Below are positions 20,530 to 30,406 of a stretch of 64,000 bases of DNA, in pieces. Origin of the DNA: Paractinoplanes lichenicola (GTDB taxonomy: Bacteria; Actinomycetota; Actinomycetes; Mycobacteriales; Micromonosporaceae); the NCBI RefSeq assembly GCF_016785085.1, contig NZ_JAENHO010000018.1, positions 62,001-126,000 on the forward strand, written 5' to 3'. Within the stretch, counting starts at the first letter, position 1, and each line of letters starts with the position of its first letter. The position numbers were made by a program, and so were the translations under genes. The notes under the pieces are model-generated. The model was not told the origin of the DNA. It did no database searches and saw only the letters and a list, made by a program, of their open reading frames with translations.

Positions 20530-21747
20530 GTGACTGAAGTGGTGCTCGGGGTGGGCGGTGGCATCGCCGCCTACAAGGCCTGTGAACTGCTTCGGCTGTT
20601 TACCGAGTCGGGTGACCGGGTGCGGGTCGTGCCGACCTCCGCCGCGCTCAACTTCGTCGGGGCGCCCACGTGGGCCGCGCTGTCCGGGCAGCCGGTGGCG
20701 ACCGAGGTGTGGGACGACACGCACGAGGTGCCGCACGTGCGGATCGGGCGGGCGGCCGAGCTGGTCGTCGTCGCCCCGGCGACCGCCGATCTGCTGGCCA
20801 AGGCCGCCCACGGCATCGCCGACGACCTGCTGACCAACACGCTGCTCACGGCGACCTGCCCGATCGTGTACGCGCCGGCCATGCACACGGAGATGTGGGA
20901 GAACCCGGCCACCCAGGCCAACGTCGCCACCCTGCGGGCCCGCGGCGCGGTGGTGATCGAGCCGGCGGTGGGCCGGCTGACCGGCAAGGACACCGGCAAG
21001 GGGCGGTTGCCCGACCCCTCGGAGATCTGGGAACTGGCACGACGCGTACGGAAACGCGGTCTTGATCTTGATCTGGCCGGGCGGCACGTGGTGGTGACGG
21101 CGGGCGGCACGCGTGAGCCGCTCGACCCGGTGCGTTTCCTCGGCAACCGGTCGTCCGGCAAGCAGGGGTACGCGCTGGCCAAGGCGGCCGCGGCGCGGGG
21201 GGCGCGGACGACGCTGATCGCGGCCAACGTGACGCTGCCCGACCCCGCGGGGGTGGACATCGTGCGCGTCGGGACGACCGAGGAGCTGCGGGTGGCGGTC
21301 GTGAAGGCCGCGGCCGACGCCGATGTGGTGGTGATGTCGGCCGCACCGGCGGACTTCCGCCCGGCCACCTTCGCCGCCGAAAAGATCAAGAAGACCGACG
21401 ACGGAATTCCGGCGCCGATCGCACTGGTGACCAACCCGGACATCGCCGCCGAACTGGGCGCGAGCAAACGACCCGGGCAAATCCTGGTGGCGTTCGCGGC
21501 CGAGACACACGACGCGATCGAACACGCGCGGGCCAAGTTGATCAAGAAACGCGCCGACCTGATCGTCGTTAACGAAGTCGGAGTGGACCGCGTCTTCGGC
21601 GCCGACCACAATGAGGTCACGTTGCTGGGGGCCGACGGAAGCGCGGCCAGCCATGCCGAACTCCCGAAAGACGACGTGGCCGATATGATTTATGACCATG
21701 TCGTGACGCTCCTGGAACGCCAGGTGGCAGACGATGGGACGGCGTAG
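20530..21747 (+). CDS. coaBC: Bifunctional phosphopantothenoylcysteine decarboxylase / phosphopantothenate-cysteine ligase
   Basis: Carries out two consecutive steps of coenzyme A synthesis. The 405-residue protein has an N-terminal FMN flavodoxin-like CoaC domain: GVGGGIAAYKACELLR, FVGAPTWAALSG, PATADLLAKAAHGIADDLL with an N-terminal His in THEVPHVRI, then APAMHTEMWENPA. The C-terminal CoaB half has VVTAGGTREPLDPVRFLGNRSSG, SAAPADFRP with KIKK, and VNEVG. GTG at 20530 behind AAGGGGG is chosen because the 30 upstream in-frame codons look non-coding. Confidence 0.95.
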   Translation: MTEVVLGVGGGIAAYKACELLRLFTESGDRVRVVPTSAALNFVGAPTWAALSGQPVATEVWDDTHEVPHVRIGRAAELVVVAPATADLLAKAAHGIADDLLTNTLLTATCPIVYAPAMHTEMWENPATQANVATLRARGAVVIEPAVGRLTGKDTGKGRLPDPSEIWELARRVRKRGLDLDLAGRHVVVTAGGTREPLDPVRFLGNRSSGKQGYALAKAAAARGARTTLIAANVTLPDPAGVDIVRVGTTEELRVAVVKAAADADVVVMSAAPADFRPATFAAEKIKKTDDGIPAPIALVTNPDIAAELGASKRPGQILVAFAAETHDAIEHARAKLIKKRADLIVVNEVGVDRVFGADHNEVTLLGADGSAASHAELPKDDVADMIYDHVVTLLERQVADDGTA

Positions 21748-21822
21748 CACCCGGACGCCCCCGGTCCGGCGCGGTGGCTACACTTCCGCGTTACGTTGTA
21801 TTCGACAAATCTGAGGAGCACC

Positions 21823-23013
21823 GTGGCACGCCGCCTGTTCACCTCCGAGTCGGTCACGGAAGGCCACCCGGACAAGATCGCTGACCAGATCAGCGACGGC
21901 ATTCTCGACGCCCTGCTGGCGCAGGACCCCCGCAGCCGGGTCGCGGTGGAAACCTTGATCACGACCGGCCAGGTGCATGTGGCGGGCGAGGTCACCACCC
22001 AGGCCTACGCCGACATCCCGAGCATCGTGCGCGACACGATCCTGAAGATCGGATACGACTCGTCGAAGAAGGGCTTCGACGGCGCGTCCTGCGGCGTCAG
22101 CGTGTCGATCGGCTCGCAGTCGCCCGACATCGCCCAGGGTGTCGACAGCGCGCTCGAGCTGCGCGAGGGTGACAGCGAGCACGTGCTCGACGCCCAGGGC
22201 GCCGGCGACCAGGGCATGATGTTCGGCTTCGCCTGCTCGGAGACCCCCGAGCTGATGCCGCTGCCGATCGCCCTCGCGCACCGCCTGGCCCGCCGGCTCT
22301 CGGCCGCCCGCAAGGACGGCACGATTCCCTACCTGCGGCCCGACGGCAAGACCCAGGTCACGATCGAGTACGACGGCCTCAAGCCGGTCCGCCTCGACAC
22401 GGTGGTCGTCTCGTCGCAGCACGCGGCCGACATCTCGCTCGAGTCGCTGCTCACGCCCGACATCCGCGAGCACGTGATCGCGCCCGAGCTGGAGGGCCTG
22501 GGGCTCGACACCGAGGGCTACCGCCTGCTGGTCAACCCGACCGGCCGCTTCGAGATCGGCGGCCCGATGGGCGACGCCGGCCTCACCGGCCGCAAGATCA
22601 TCGTCGACACGTACGGGGGCTACGCCCGGCACGGTGGCGGCGCGTTCTCCGGCAAGGACCCGTCCAAGGTGGACCGCTCGGCGGCGTACGCGATGCGCTG
22701 GGTGGCCAAGAACGTCGTGGCGGCCGGCTTGGCCGAGCGCTGCGAGACCCAGGTGGCCTACGCGATCGGCAAGGCCCACCCGGTGTCGCTGTTCGTCGAG
22801 ACGTTCGGCACCGAGAACGTGCCGGTCGACCGGATCGAGAAGGCCATCAACGCCGTCTTCGACCTGCGCCCGGCCGCCATCATCCGCGACCTCGACCTGA
22901 TGCGCCCGATCTATCAGCAGACGGCCGCCTACGGCCACTTCGGCCGCGAGATCCCCGAGCTCCTCTGGGAAAACACGGACCGCGCTCAGGACCTGAAGAA
23001 CGCCGCCGCCTGA
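21823..23013 (+). CDS. metK: S-adenosylmethionine synthetase
   Basis: Makes SAM from methionine and ATP. The 396-residue product is full length with [20 protein letters not shown] (ATP/Mg), [16 protein letters not shown], the [19 protein letters not shown] phosphate-binding loop and the C-terminal [13 protein letters not shown] at 21823 follows GAGGAG at 8 nt spacing. No SAM riboswitch is recognisable in the 75-nt leader. Confidence 0.97.
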   Translation: MARRLFTSESVTEGHPDKIADQISDGILDALLAQDPRSRVAVETLITTGQVHVAGEVTTQAYADIPSIVRDTILKIGYDSSKKGFDGASCGVSVSIGSQSPDIAQGVDSALELREGDSEHVLDAQGAGDQGMMFGFACSETPELMPLPIALAHRLARRLSAARKDGTIPYLRPDGKTQVTIEYDGLKPVRLDTVVVSSQHAADISLESLLTPDIREHVIAPELEGLGLDTEGYRLLVNPTGRFEIGGPMGDAGLTGRKIIVDTYGGYARHGGGAFSGKDPSKVDRSAAYAMRWVAKNVVAAGLAERCETQVAYAIGKAHPVSLFVETFGTENVPVDRIEKAINAVFDLRPAAIIRDLDLMRPIYQQTAAYGHFGREIPELLWENTDRAQDLKNAAA

Positions 23014-23027
23014 TCACAAGCTCCACC

Positions 23028-23066
23028 GGCGCCCCCGCGGAATTCGCGGGGGCGCCGTTCTTTCTC
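23028..23066 (+). terminator. Terminator of metK
   Basis: A perfect 12-bp stem GGCGCCCCCGCG (23028-23039) and CGCGGGGGCGCC (23045-23056) with loop GAATT, followed by GTTCTTTCTC. It sits 15 nt after the metK stop. Confidence 0.85.
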
Positions 23067-23069
23067 CTC

Positions 23070-23290
23070 ACCCAGCCCCCCGTGTCTCTTCCGCCCAGGC
23101 CTCCCGTGCCTCTTCCGCCCAGGCACCTCCGCCCATGCCTCCGGCGCCTCTTCCGCGCCGGTTCTCGTCTGCGGCGGCCTGTTCCGCGCCAGCACTGCTC
23201 CGCGCCAGCACTGCTCCGCGCCAGCCTCTTCCCCGCCTGGCTCGCCTTTCCCTGCCTGGCTCGCCCTTCCCTGCCTAGCTCGCCCCCTCT
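23070..23290. repeat. Low-complexity tandem repeats between metK and priA
   Basis: Pyrimidine-rich DNA without a gene. It includes a 16-nt unit TCCGCGCCAGCACTGC at 23184-23199 and 23200-23215 plus a partial third copy, and a 19-nt unit GCCTGGCTCGCCTTTCCCT at 23236-23254 with near-identical copies at 23255-23273 and 23274 onward. Looser CTCTTCCGCCCAGGC repeats precede them. Units are contiguous, so this is slippage-type repetition and not a CRISPR array. Confidence 0.75.
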
Positions 23291-23301
23291 TCGCCGGGCC
23301 G

Positions 23302-25740
23302 CTAGAAGAGGGCGGACGGGTCGATCTCGATGCGGACGACGAGCGGGGCCTTCTTGGCGCTTCGGACCGCGGCCGCCTCGTGCAGGGCTCGTGCCAGCGG
23401 GGCCAGCTTGGAGCGGGGGACCCGCAGCAGCATGCGTTCCTGCTCCTCATCGGCGGGGACAGGGCCCAGCAGCTCCGTGTCGGGTGGCAGCTTGGCGATG
23501 TTGAGGAAGTCGGCCACCGCCTCGGCCTTGCCGGTGAGGCTGGCCATCCGGGAGGCCGGCGGGAACGACAGCTCGCGCCGCTCGGCCAGCTCACGCGAGG
23601 CGAACCAGGCCGGATCCCAGCGGATCAACGCCTGCACCGTGGCCAGCGAGCCGTCGGCCACCACGACGACACGCCCACCGGCCGGGGCGGGCTTGGCCAG
23701 GGCGGCCGCATTAAGCCAGCGGCGCATCGTCTCCTCGGCCGCGCGCAGGTCGGAGCGGGTGAGCAGCGCCCACGCGTCCAGCAGGAGCACCGCGCCGTAG
23801 CCGCCCTCGGCCACCGGCTCAGCCCCGGGCGTCGCGACCACGACGGCGGGCTCGCCCGGCACTGTGTCGAGGATCTCGTCGCGGCCCGACGTGCGTACGG
23901 GGGAACCGGGGAAGGCCCGGCCCAACTCCTCCGCCGTCCGTTTGGCGCCGGTGATCGAGGCCCGCAACCGCCGGCCACCGCAGGCAGGACACGCGTAGGC
24001 AGCGGCCGCGCGGCCGCACCAGTGACAGGTGGGAACCTCGCGGGCCCCGTGCAGCCCCAGCGGCCCCGAACACTGTGGACAGCGCGCCGGGGTGCGGCAG
24101 TCGTTGCAGGCGATCGACGGCAGATAGCCCCGCCGCGGCACCTGAACCAACACGGGCGCGCCCGTTTTAAGGGCCTGCCGAGCTGTTTCCCAGACCAGGC
24201 TGGGCAGCCGGGCGGTGGCGGCGGCCGGGTCGCGGGCCATCTGCGGGTCGTCACCGGTGGGCGCGATCGCGGGCGCGTGCAGGCGGAGCACATCATGGGC
24301 GGCGCCGATCTCGCGGGCCCAGCCGGTCTCGAGCAGCAGCTGCCCCTCGCCCGTACGAGCGAAGCCCCCCACCAACGCCGCGCAGTCGGCCAGCTGGGCG
24401 CGGGTCAGCAACACCTCGCGGGCGTGCGGATACGGCGAGCGGGGCTCGGCGTGCAGATCGTCACCGTCGTCCCAAATCACTACCAGCCCGAGCTTGGCCA
24501 CCGGCGCCCACATCGCGGCCCGGGTGCCGACCACCACCGGAACCTGGTGACGGCTGGCCTTCAGGAAACGCCGATAGCGCTCGCCCGGGCCCAGCGCAGC
24601 GTTGAGCGCCACGTGCCGCCCCGGCCCGAGCACCACGCCAAGAGCCCGATCAACCCGCTCGAGGTCACGCGCATCGGCCACCACGATCACGACACCGCGC
24701 CCACCCCGCACGGTCGCCTCGGCGGCCTCAGCAATGCGCGCCGCCCAATTCTCACCCGGCAGCGCCCCCCAAACGGCCCGAGCATTCCGCCCGTCGGCCA
24801 ACGCCCGCAAAAACGCAGGCCCAGCGACGTACTGCCCCCACCGACCATCGCCCCCCGCGGGGCCGCCCCCTCCCGCGGGGCCGCCCCCTCCCGCCGGGCC
24901 GCCCCCTCCCGCGGGGCCGTCGGCACCGCTCACACCCGGGGGCGCGGCGCTGGCGGTCGTCCGGGTGGCGGAAGGTGCAGTGGCGCCGGAATTGGCGGCT
25001 GCCAGCGCGGCGACTGGCCCGGCTACGGCAGATCCCCTATCCGACTCGCCGCCGCCCGGCTCACCCGCGCGCGGCCCACTAGCGCCCGACTCGCCGCCGC
25101 CCGGCCCCTCCGCGTCGGAGCGACTGAGCGGCTCGTCGGTGACCTGCTCGCCGGCCACAGGGCCGGCTCTCTCCGGCTCAGTGGTGCCGACTTCGCCGTC
25201 CAAGGCCGCGGCAGCTTGCGTGTTGCCGTTGGGGTCGGTCCTCGGCTCGGTGGTCGCCGTCGAAGCGGTGCCGGCGGCGAGAGCTGATTCCCCGCCGGGG
25301 ACGGGCGTGTCCGGGGTGTCGTAGGTGGGCGCGGGGGCGGTGCCCGTTTTGGGGGGCTGGGCCTCGACGCGGGCGTGGCGTGGGGGGACGGCCAGACGGA
25401 GGACGTCATACAGATTGCCCGCGTAGCGGTCGGCCACCGCCCGGGCCGCCTGCGCGATCTCGGGGTCGAGGACCCGCTCGGGGGAGACCACCCGGTCGAG
25501 ATAGGCCAGCTTGCCGCCGTGGGGCGAGGACTCCGCCCGCTCGAGCAGGAAGCCGCTGATCAGCTGGCCGGCGAAGCGCACCCGCACCCGCACGCCCGGT
25601 TGGGCCGCCTCGTCGTCGGCCGCGGGCACCAGATAGTCGAACGGGCGGTCGAGGTGGGCCAGCGGCACATCCACGCACACGCGGGCCACGGGTAACCGTT
25701 CCGCCGGCACCCGTTCGCTGCGTCCGCCCTTTGTCGCCAT
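23302..25740 (-). CDS. priA: PriA-family primosomal protein N', helicase motifs degenerate
   Basis: A replication restart protein of the PriA family, 812 residues. The N-terminal DNA-binding wing (RVCVDVPLAHLDRPFDYLVP) and the zinc-binding cysteines (CNDC, CPQC, CHWC, CPAC) are present. The Walker A lysine motif is replaced by ENWAARIAEA and the DEEH box by WDDGDDLHAE, so it is predicted to lack ATPase/helicase activity, as noted for actinobacterial PriA. Between about residues 131 and 297 lies a long Gly/Ala/Thr/Pro-rich insert ending in four GGGGPA-type repeats encoded by an 18-nt tandem repeat (about 24855-24920). Confidence 0.88.
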   Translation of the reverse strand: MATKGGRSERVPAERLPVARVCVDVPLAHLDRPFDYLVPAADDEAAQPGVRVRVRFAGQLISGFLLERAESSPHGGKLAYLDRVVSPERVLDPEIAQAARAVADRYAGNLYDVLRLAVPPRHARVEAQPPKTGTAPAPTYDTPDTPVPGGESALAAGTASTATTEPRTDPNGNTQAAAALDGEVGTTEPERAGPVAGEQVTDEPLSRSDAEGPGGGESGASGPRAGEPGGGESDRGSAVAGPVAALAAANSGATAPSATRTTASAAPPGVSGADGPAGGGGPAGGGGPAGGGGPAGGDGRWGQYVAGPAFLRALADGRNARAVWGALPGENWAARIAEAAEATVRGGRGVVIVVADARDLERVDRALGVVLGPGRHVALNAALGPGERYRRFLKASRHQVPVVVGTRAAMWAPVAKLGLVVIWDDGDDLHAEPRSPYPHAREVLLTRAQLADCAALVGGFARTGEGQLLLETGWAREIGAAHDVLRLHAPAIAPTGDDPQMARDPAAATARLPSLVWETARQALKTGAPVLVQVPRRGYLPSIACNDCRTPARCPQCSGPLGLHGAREVPTCHWCGRAAAAYACPACGGRRLRASITGAKRTAEELGRAFPGSPVRTSGRDEILDTVPGEPAVVVATPGAEPVAEGGYGAVLLLDAWALLTRSDLRAAEETMRRWLNAAALAKPAPAGGRVVVVADGSLATVQALIRWDPAWFASRELAERRELSFPPASRMASLTGKAEAVADFLNIAKLPPDTELLGPVPADEEQERMLLRVPRSKLAPLARALHEAAAVRSAKKAPLVVRIEIDPSALF

Positions 25741-25814
25741 CGCTGAACATTCTGCCCGCCCCCTCCGACAATCCTGGTCGCTCCCAGATCCTTGCCGGAT
25801 CGCGTCGCCGTGTC

Positions 25815-25856
25815 GTCAACCCACGGGTCGACGCGAAAGTCGAACCCCGGGTTGAC
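25815..25856. promoter_or_regulatory. 36-nt imperfect palindrome upstream of the P450 gene
   Basis: Arms of 18 nt at 25815-25832 (GTCAACCCACGGGTCGAC) and 25839-25856 match as inverted repeats at 15 of 18 positions around a GCGAAA spacer. It lies 70 nt before the P450 start and 75 nt from the divergent priA start, suiting an operator for either gene. Related GTCAACCC / GTCGACC words also occur at 33280-33300 after the GGDDF gene, so it may instead be a short dispersed motif. Confidence 0.5.
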
Positions 25857-25926
25857 GCGGACCCGGCCCCTATTCCCTACGGTGGGTGGCGTCAGTTCCT
25901 CGATGGACCGTGGGAGGTAGAGCGCA

Positions 25927-27330
25927 GTGGTGACGATCACCCACGGGGGTCCGATGGATGCGGCCGCGGCGGTCGCGATGCTGCTGGATCCGCGCGCGAA
26001 TCACGACCCCGTCCCGGCGTACGAGGCGCTTCATCACCACGGCCCCGTCGTGCGGGCGGGCCGCGGTTACTACTTCGTCTCCGGCTATGCCGAGGTCGAC
26101 GCCGTGCTGCGCGATCCGGCGATGGAGGCCTACGACGCGCGCCGCCTCGACAGTCAGTGGTCCGATTGGCGTGACAACCGGGCGGTCGCGCTGTTCGCCG
26201 ACTCCATGCTGCGGACCAACCCGCCGCGGCACACCCGCATGCGCCGCCTCGCCGCCGGGGTGTTCACCGCCCGTCGGGTGAGCGCCCTGCGCGAGGTGAT
26301 CACGGCTCAGGTCGACGAGGCGATCGCGGCGCTGCCCGAGCGGGCCGAAAGCGGGGTCGTCGACCTGGTCAGCCACCTGACTTACCCGCTGCCCATCGGG
26401 GTGATCACCGCCCTGCTCGGGGTGCCCGCCGCCGATCGGGGGCGGTTCCGGCGGCTGGCCGAGGCGCTCACGGCAGTGCTCGAGGTGCGCTGGACGGAGG
26501 AGGACAGGCGGCTCGCGCACGAGGCCGCGCTCGAGCTCGAGGCGTATTTCACCGACCTCGTCGCGCTGCGCCGCGAGCAGCCGGAAGACGACCTGGTCAC
26601 CGCCCTGGCCGCGGCGCACGACGCCGGCGGTGAGCAGCTGACCGGCGCGGAGCTGCTCGGCAACCTCGCGTTGCTGCTGGTGGCGGGTTTCGAGACGACG
26701 ACCAACCTGCTGGGCAACGGCATCGTGTTGCTGCTCGAGCACCCGGCGCTCGCGGAACGCCTACGTGCCGATCCGGCGCTGGCGACGGCGTACGTGGAGG
26801 AGGTTCTGCGGGTCGAGTCGCCGGTGCAGCTGACCGAGCGTTACACGTCACGACCGGCCGTGATCGGCGGGACGGAGGTGCCGGCCGACGCCGAACTCGT
26901 GCTGCTGCTCGGGGCGGCGAATCGGGATCCGGCGCGGTTCGGCAATCCAGGTGTCTTCGATCCGGACCGGCCGGGCAACGCGCCGTTGTCGTTCGGCGCG
27001 GGCGCCCACTACTGCCTGGGTGCGCCGCTGGCCCGGCTGGAGGCGCAGATCACGCTCCCGGCCCTGCTGACACGGTTCCCCGAGCTGGCGCCGGCCGGGC
27101 CGCCCACCCGCCGGCCGCGAATGAACCTGCGTGGCTGGTCCGCGCTGCCGGTGACGCTGGGCGGACCTGCGGCGCTGGGCCCGTCGGGGACGCAGGTCAC
27201 GTCGGCGGCGCCGGATGTCGCCGTGACGCCGGACACCTCGGGGGCGCCGGGTGCGGTCGTGACGCCGGGCACCCCGGGGGCGGCTGGTGTGACGCGAGCC
27301 GTGCCTGGTCCGAGCCACTCCGTAGACTAG
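25927..27330 (+). CDS. Cytochrome P450
   Basis: A bacterial class I haem-thiolate monooxygenase; substrate unknown. The 467-residue protein has the I-helix LLVAGFETTTNLLGN, the K-helix ExxR in YVEEVLRVESPV, and the haem loop FGAGAHYCLGAPLAR with the cysteine ligand. The core ends near residue 405. It is followed by about 60 residues rich in Pro, Thr, Gly, Ala and Ser with repeated VTP and GAPG words, not part of a normal P450. No ferredoxin or reductase gene is adjacent. It is followed at 36 nt by def. GTG start assumed; ATG at 25954 is an alternative. Confidence 0.93.
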   Translation: MVTITHGGPMDAAAAVAMLLDPRANHDPVPAYEALHHHGPVVRAGRGYYFVSGYAEVDAVLRDPAMEAYDARRLDSQWSDWRDNRAVALFADSMLRTNPPRHTRMRRLAAGVFTARRVSALREVITAQVDEAIAALPERAESGVVDLVSHLTYPLPIGVITALLGVPAADRGRFRRLAEALTAVLEVRWTEEDRRLAHEAALELEAYFTDLVALRREQPEDDLVTALAAAHDAGGEQLTGAELLGNLALLLVAGFETTTNLLGNGIVLLLEHPALAERLRADPALATAYVEEVLRVESPVQLTERYTSRPAVIGGTEVPADAELVLLLGAANRDPARFGNPGVFDPDRPGNAPLSFGAGAHYCLGAPLARLEAQITLPALLTRFPELAPAGPPTRRPRMNLRGWSALPVTLGGPAALGPSGTQVTSAAPDVAVTPDTSGAPGAVVTPGTPGAAGVTRAVPGPSHSVD

Positions 27331-27366
27331 TCAAGTGCCGAGCCGAGATGTCAGGAGTCTGCCCGC

Positions 27367-27924
27367 GTGACCGTCCAGTCCATCCGTCTGTTCGGCGATC
27401 CGGTCCTCCGGACTCCGGCCGATCCCGTCGTCGATTTCGACAAGGAACTGCGCACCCTGGTCAAGGACCTGACCGACAGCATGCTGGAGGAGGGCGGCGC
27501 CGGCCTGGCCGCCCCGCAGATCGGTGTCGGCCTTCGCCTGTTCGCGTTCGACGTGGATGACGTCGTGGGCCACATCATCAACCCGGAGCTGTCGTTCCCC
27601 GACGACGAGGAGCAGGACGGGCCGGAGGGCTGCCTGTCGATCCCGGGCATCTACATCGACACGAAGCGCCGGCAGAACGTGGTGGCTGCCGGGTTCAACG
27701 AGCACGGCGACCCGATCCAGATCGTCGGCACCGGGCTGATGGCGCGCTGCGTCCAGCACGAGACCGACCACCTCGACGGCGTGCTGTTCCTCGACCGGCT
27801 CGACGCCGCCTCGCGAAAGGACGCGATGAAGCAGATCCGCGCCGCCGACTGGTACGACGCGGGCAAGCCGCCGACGATCAAGGAGAGCCCGCACGGTCGT
27901 GGCCTCTTCGGTCTGGGGCGGTGA
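27367..27924 (+). CDS. def: Peptide deformylase
   Basis: Removes the N-formyl group from nascent proteins. The 185 residues contain the three metal-site motifs in order: [21 protein letters not shown] and QHETDHLDG (QHExDHL with the two histidines and catalytic glutamate). GTG start. Its stop overlaps the fmt start by GTGA, coupling the deformylase to the formyltransferase. Confidence 0.97.
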   Translation: MTVQSIRLFGDPVLRTPADPVVDFDKELRTLVKDLTDSMLEEGGAGLAAPQIGVGLRLFAFDVDDVVGHIINPELSFPDDEEQDGPEGCLSIPGIYIDTKRRQNVVAAGFNEHGDPIQIVGTGLMARCVQHETDHLDGVLFLDRLDAASRKDAMKQIRAADWYDAGKPPTIKESPHGRGLFGLGR

Positions 27925-28856
27925 CCGGGATGCGCCTGATCTTCGCCGGCACGCCGGCCGTCGCCGTGCCCAGCCTCGACGCGATCGCGGCCTCGGGTCA
28001 CGACCTGCTCGCCGTCGTCACCCGTCCCGACGCGCCCGCCGGCCGGGGCCGCCGCCTCGTGCGCTCGCCCGCCGCCGCGTGGGCCGACGAGCGTGGCATC
28101 GAGGTGCTCACGCCCGAGAAGCCGCGTGAGCCCGAGTTCCAGGAGCGGCTGCGCTCGCTCGCGCCCGACTGCGTGCCCGTGGTGGCGTACGGGGCTCTGG
28201 TGCCGCCGAGCGCGCTCGAGATCCCGAAGCACGGCTGGGTCAACCTGCACTTCTCGCTGCTGCCCGCGTGGCGGGGCGCGGCTCCGGTGCAGCATGCCGT
28301 CCTGCACGGCGACGAGGTGACCGGCGCGAGCGTGTTCGAGCTCGAGGCCGGCCTCGACACCGGCCCGGTCTACGGCACCCTGACCGAGGACATCCGTCCC
28401 ACCGACACCTCCGGTGACCTGCTCGAGCGGCTCGCCACCGAGGGCGCCGGCCTGCTCGTGGCGGTGCTCGACGCGATCGAGTCCGGCACGGCCCGCGCGC
28501 ATCCGCAGCCGGCCGACGGCATCACCCTCGCGCCGAAGCTGACCGTCGACGACGCGCGCATCCGCTGGAGTGATCCCGCGTTCGGCGTCGATCGGCGGAT
28601 CCGGGCGTGCACCCCGGCGCCGGGCGCGTGGACGACCCTGCGCGACGACCGGCTCAAGCTCGGCCCGGTCAAGCCGGTGGCCAACGGGCCCGACCTGGCC
28701 CCCGGCGACCTGCTCGTCGAGCGGACCCAGGTGCTCGTCGGCACGGCGACCACGCCGGTGGCGCTGGGCGAGGTGCGGGCCGCGGGCAAGAAGCCGATGG
28801 CGGCGACCGACTGGGCCCGCGGGCTCCGCATCCAGCCGGGGGAGAAGCTCCAGTGA
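27921..28856 (+). CDS. fmt: Methionyl-tRNA formyltransferase
   Basis: Formylates initiator methionyl-tRNA from 10-formyl-THF. The 311 residues include [47 protein letters not shown] with the catalytic Asn-His pair, [11 protein letters not shown] with the aspartate, and a C-terminal OB-type tRNA-binding domain. The frame opens at GTG 27921; ATG at 27930 is equally possible. GTGA overlaps on both sides. Confidence 0.96.
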   Translation: MTGMRLIFAGTPAVAVPSLDAIAASGHDLLAVVTRPDAPAGRGRRLVRSPAAAWADERGIEVLTPEKPREPEFQERLRSLAPDCVPVVAYGALVPPSALEIPKHGWVNLHFSLLPAWRGAAPVQHAVLHGDEVTGASVFELEAGLDTGPVYGTLTEDIRPTDTSGDLLERLATEGAGLLVAVLDAIESGTARAHPQPADGITLAPKLTVDDARIRWSDPAFGVDRRIRACTPAPGAWTTLRDDRLKLGPVKPVANGPDLAPGDLLVERTQVLVGTATTPVALGEVRAAGKKPMAATDWARGLRIQPGEKLQ

Positions 28857-30325
28857 CCGAGCACAGGGCAGATCGGCCCCACGGTTCGGGGCGGCCACGG
28901 CGGCCCGGGGGCCCGGGATACGACCGCGATGCGCGCTCGGGGCGGGCACCTCGGGGTGGGCGGCCGCCGTCGGATCCGGCGCGTCAGGCCGCGTACGAGG
29001 CCATTGCGGCTGTGCACCGCGACGACGCGTACGCGAACCTGGTGTTGCCTGAGATCTTGCGGGGCATGGCGCTGGCCGGGCGGGATGCCGCGTTCGCGAC
29101 CGAGCTGACCTACGGCACGCTGCGCATGCTGGGCACGCTCGACCTGATCGTGGCCGACGCGGCCGGGCGCGAGGTGTCCCGGATCGACCCGCCGGCCCGC
29201 GACGCGCTGCGGCTGGGCGCCTATCAGCTGCTGCACACCCGCGTGCCCGCGCACGCCGCCGTCAACCAGACCGTCGACCTGGTGCGGTCGGTCGCGCCGG
29301 GGGCTTCCGGGTTCGCGAACGCGGTGATGCGCACGATCGCCGAGACGCCGCTGGAGAAGTGGCTCGACAGGCTCGCGCCCGACTACGAGGCCGACCCGGT
29401 CGGCAACCTCGCGGTGCACCACAACCACCCCGAGTGGATCATTCGGGCGTTCTCCGAGGCGTTGGGCGGCGATCTGGCCGAGACCACGCGGCTGCTGATC
29501 GAGGACAACCAGCCGCCCGTGGTGCACCTGTGCGCCCGTCCGGGCCGGGTCGACGCGGTCGATCTGGCCGACGAGGTCGGTGGGGTGCCGGGGGCGTTCT
29601 CGCCGTACGCGGTCTATCTCAACGGTGGCTCCCCGCGCGAGCTGGCCGCGATCCGGAGCGGTCGCGCGCACGTGCAGGACGAGGGCTCCCAGCTGGTGGC
29701 GGCCGCGCTGCTGGCCGCGCCGATCGAGGGGCAGGACACGCGCTGGCTCGACCTGTGCGCCGGGCCGGGCGGCAAGACGGGCCTGATCGGGTCGATCGCC
29801 GCGAGCCGGGGGGCCGAGGTGACCGCCGTCGAGGTCGCCGAGCATCGGGCCCGCCTGGTCGAGCAGGCCACCGAGGGCATGCCGGTGACCGTGCTGCCGA
29901 TGGACGGACGGTCCGTCGGGCGCGATCCCGACCTGCCGGAGGAGTCGTTCGACCGGGTGCTGGTCGACGCGCCGTGCACCGGGCTGGGCTCGCTGCGGCG
30001 GCGGCCCGAGTCGCGCTGGCGCCGTCAGCCCGCCGACCTGCCGCCGCTGACCAAGCTGCAGCGGGAACTGCTGGTGGCGGCCCTGCGGGCGGTCCGGCCG
30101 GGTGGCGTGGTGGCCTATGTGACGTGCTCGCCCCATATGGTCGAGACCCAGGTGACCGTGACCGAGGGGTCGCGCCGCAGCGGGGTCGAGGTCGACTTCG
30201 TGGACGCGCGGCCGCTGCTGCCGCCGGGCATGCCGGGCCTCGGCTCGGGGCCGACGGTGCAGCTCTGGCCGCACCGCCACGGCACCGACGCGATGTTCCT
30301 GGCCGTCCTGCGCCGCACGAGCTGA
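28853..30325 (+). CDS. rsmB: 16S rRNA (cytosine-C5)-methyltransferase RsmB
   Basis: Methylates C967 (E. coli numbering) of 16S rRNA. The 490 residues comprise an Arg/Gly/Pro-rich N-terminal tail (about 40), a NusB-like RNA-binding domain ([21 protein letters not shown]), and a SAM methyltransferase domain. The latter has [36 protein letters not shown] and the catalytic [10 protein letters not shown] cysteine region. GTG start overlapping the fmt stop. def-fmt-rsmB is a common conserved cluster. Confidence 0.95.
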   Translation: MTEHRADRPHGSGRPRRPGGPGYDRDARSGRAPRGGRPPSDPARQAAYEAIAAVHRDDAYANLVLPEILRGMALAGRDAAFATELTYGTLRMLGTLDLIVADAAGREVSRIDPPARDALRLGAYQLLHTRVPAHAAVNQTVDLVRSVAPGASGFANAVMRTIAETPLEKWLDRLAPDYEADPVGNLAVHHNHPEWIIRAFSEALGGDLAETTRLLIEDNQPPVVHLCARPGRVDAVDLADEVGGVPGAFSPYAVYLNGGSPRELAAIRSGRAHVQDEGSQLVAAALLAAPIEGQDTRWLDLCAGPGGKTGLIGSIAASRGAEVTAVEVAEHRARLVEQATEGMPVTVLPMDGRSVGRDPDLPEESFDRVLVDAPCTGLGSLRRRPESRWRRQPADLPPLTKLQRELLVAALRAVRPGGVVAYVTCSPHMVETQVTVTEGSRRSGVEVDFVDARPLLPPGMPGLGSGPTVQLWPHRHGTDAMFLAVLRRTS

Positions 30326-30370
30326 CCGCGGCACGCAGCAACGGCCGGCGCGGACACGGCGTCTGCGGCA

Positions 30371-30392
30371 GCTGGGCCGCGGCGGGCCCAGC
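30371..30392. terminator. Hairpin between rsmB and the convergent lipoprotein gene
   Basis: An 8-bp stem GCTGGGCC / GGCCCAGC with a 6-nt loop, placed between two convergent genes; no T-tail is visible. The word AGCGGTAGATG occurs at 30390-30400 and again at 30409-30419 across the lipoprotein stop, a small direct duplication. Confidence 0.5.
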
Positions 30393-30406
30393 GGTAGATG
30401 CGGGGC

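Noticed and set aside
21748-21822. SAM riboswitch before metK
   Set aside because: The 75-nt leader is too short and shows none of the conserved aptamer blocks.
23184-23290. Possible CRISPR array
   Set aside because: Repeats are contiguous 16- and 19-nt units without unique spacers, and no cas genes are near.
24855-24920. 18-nt repeats as a non-coding element
   Set aside because: They are in frame and encode the GGGGPA repeats of the PriA insert.
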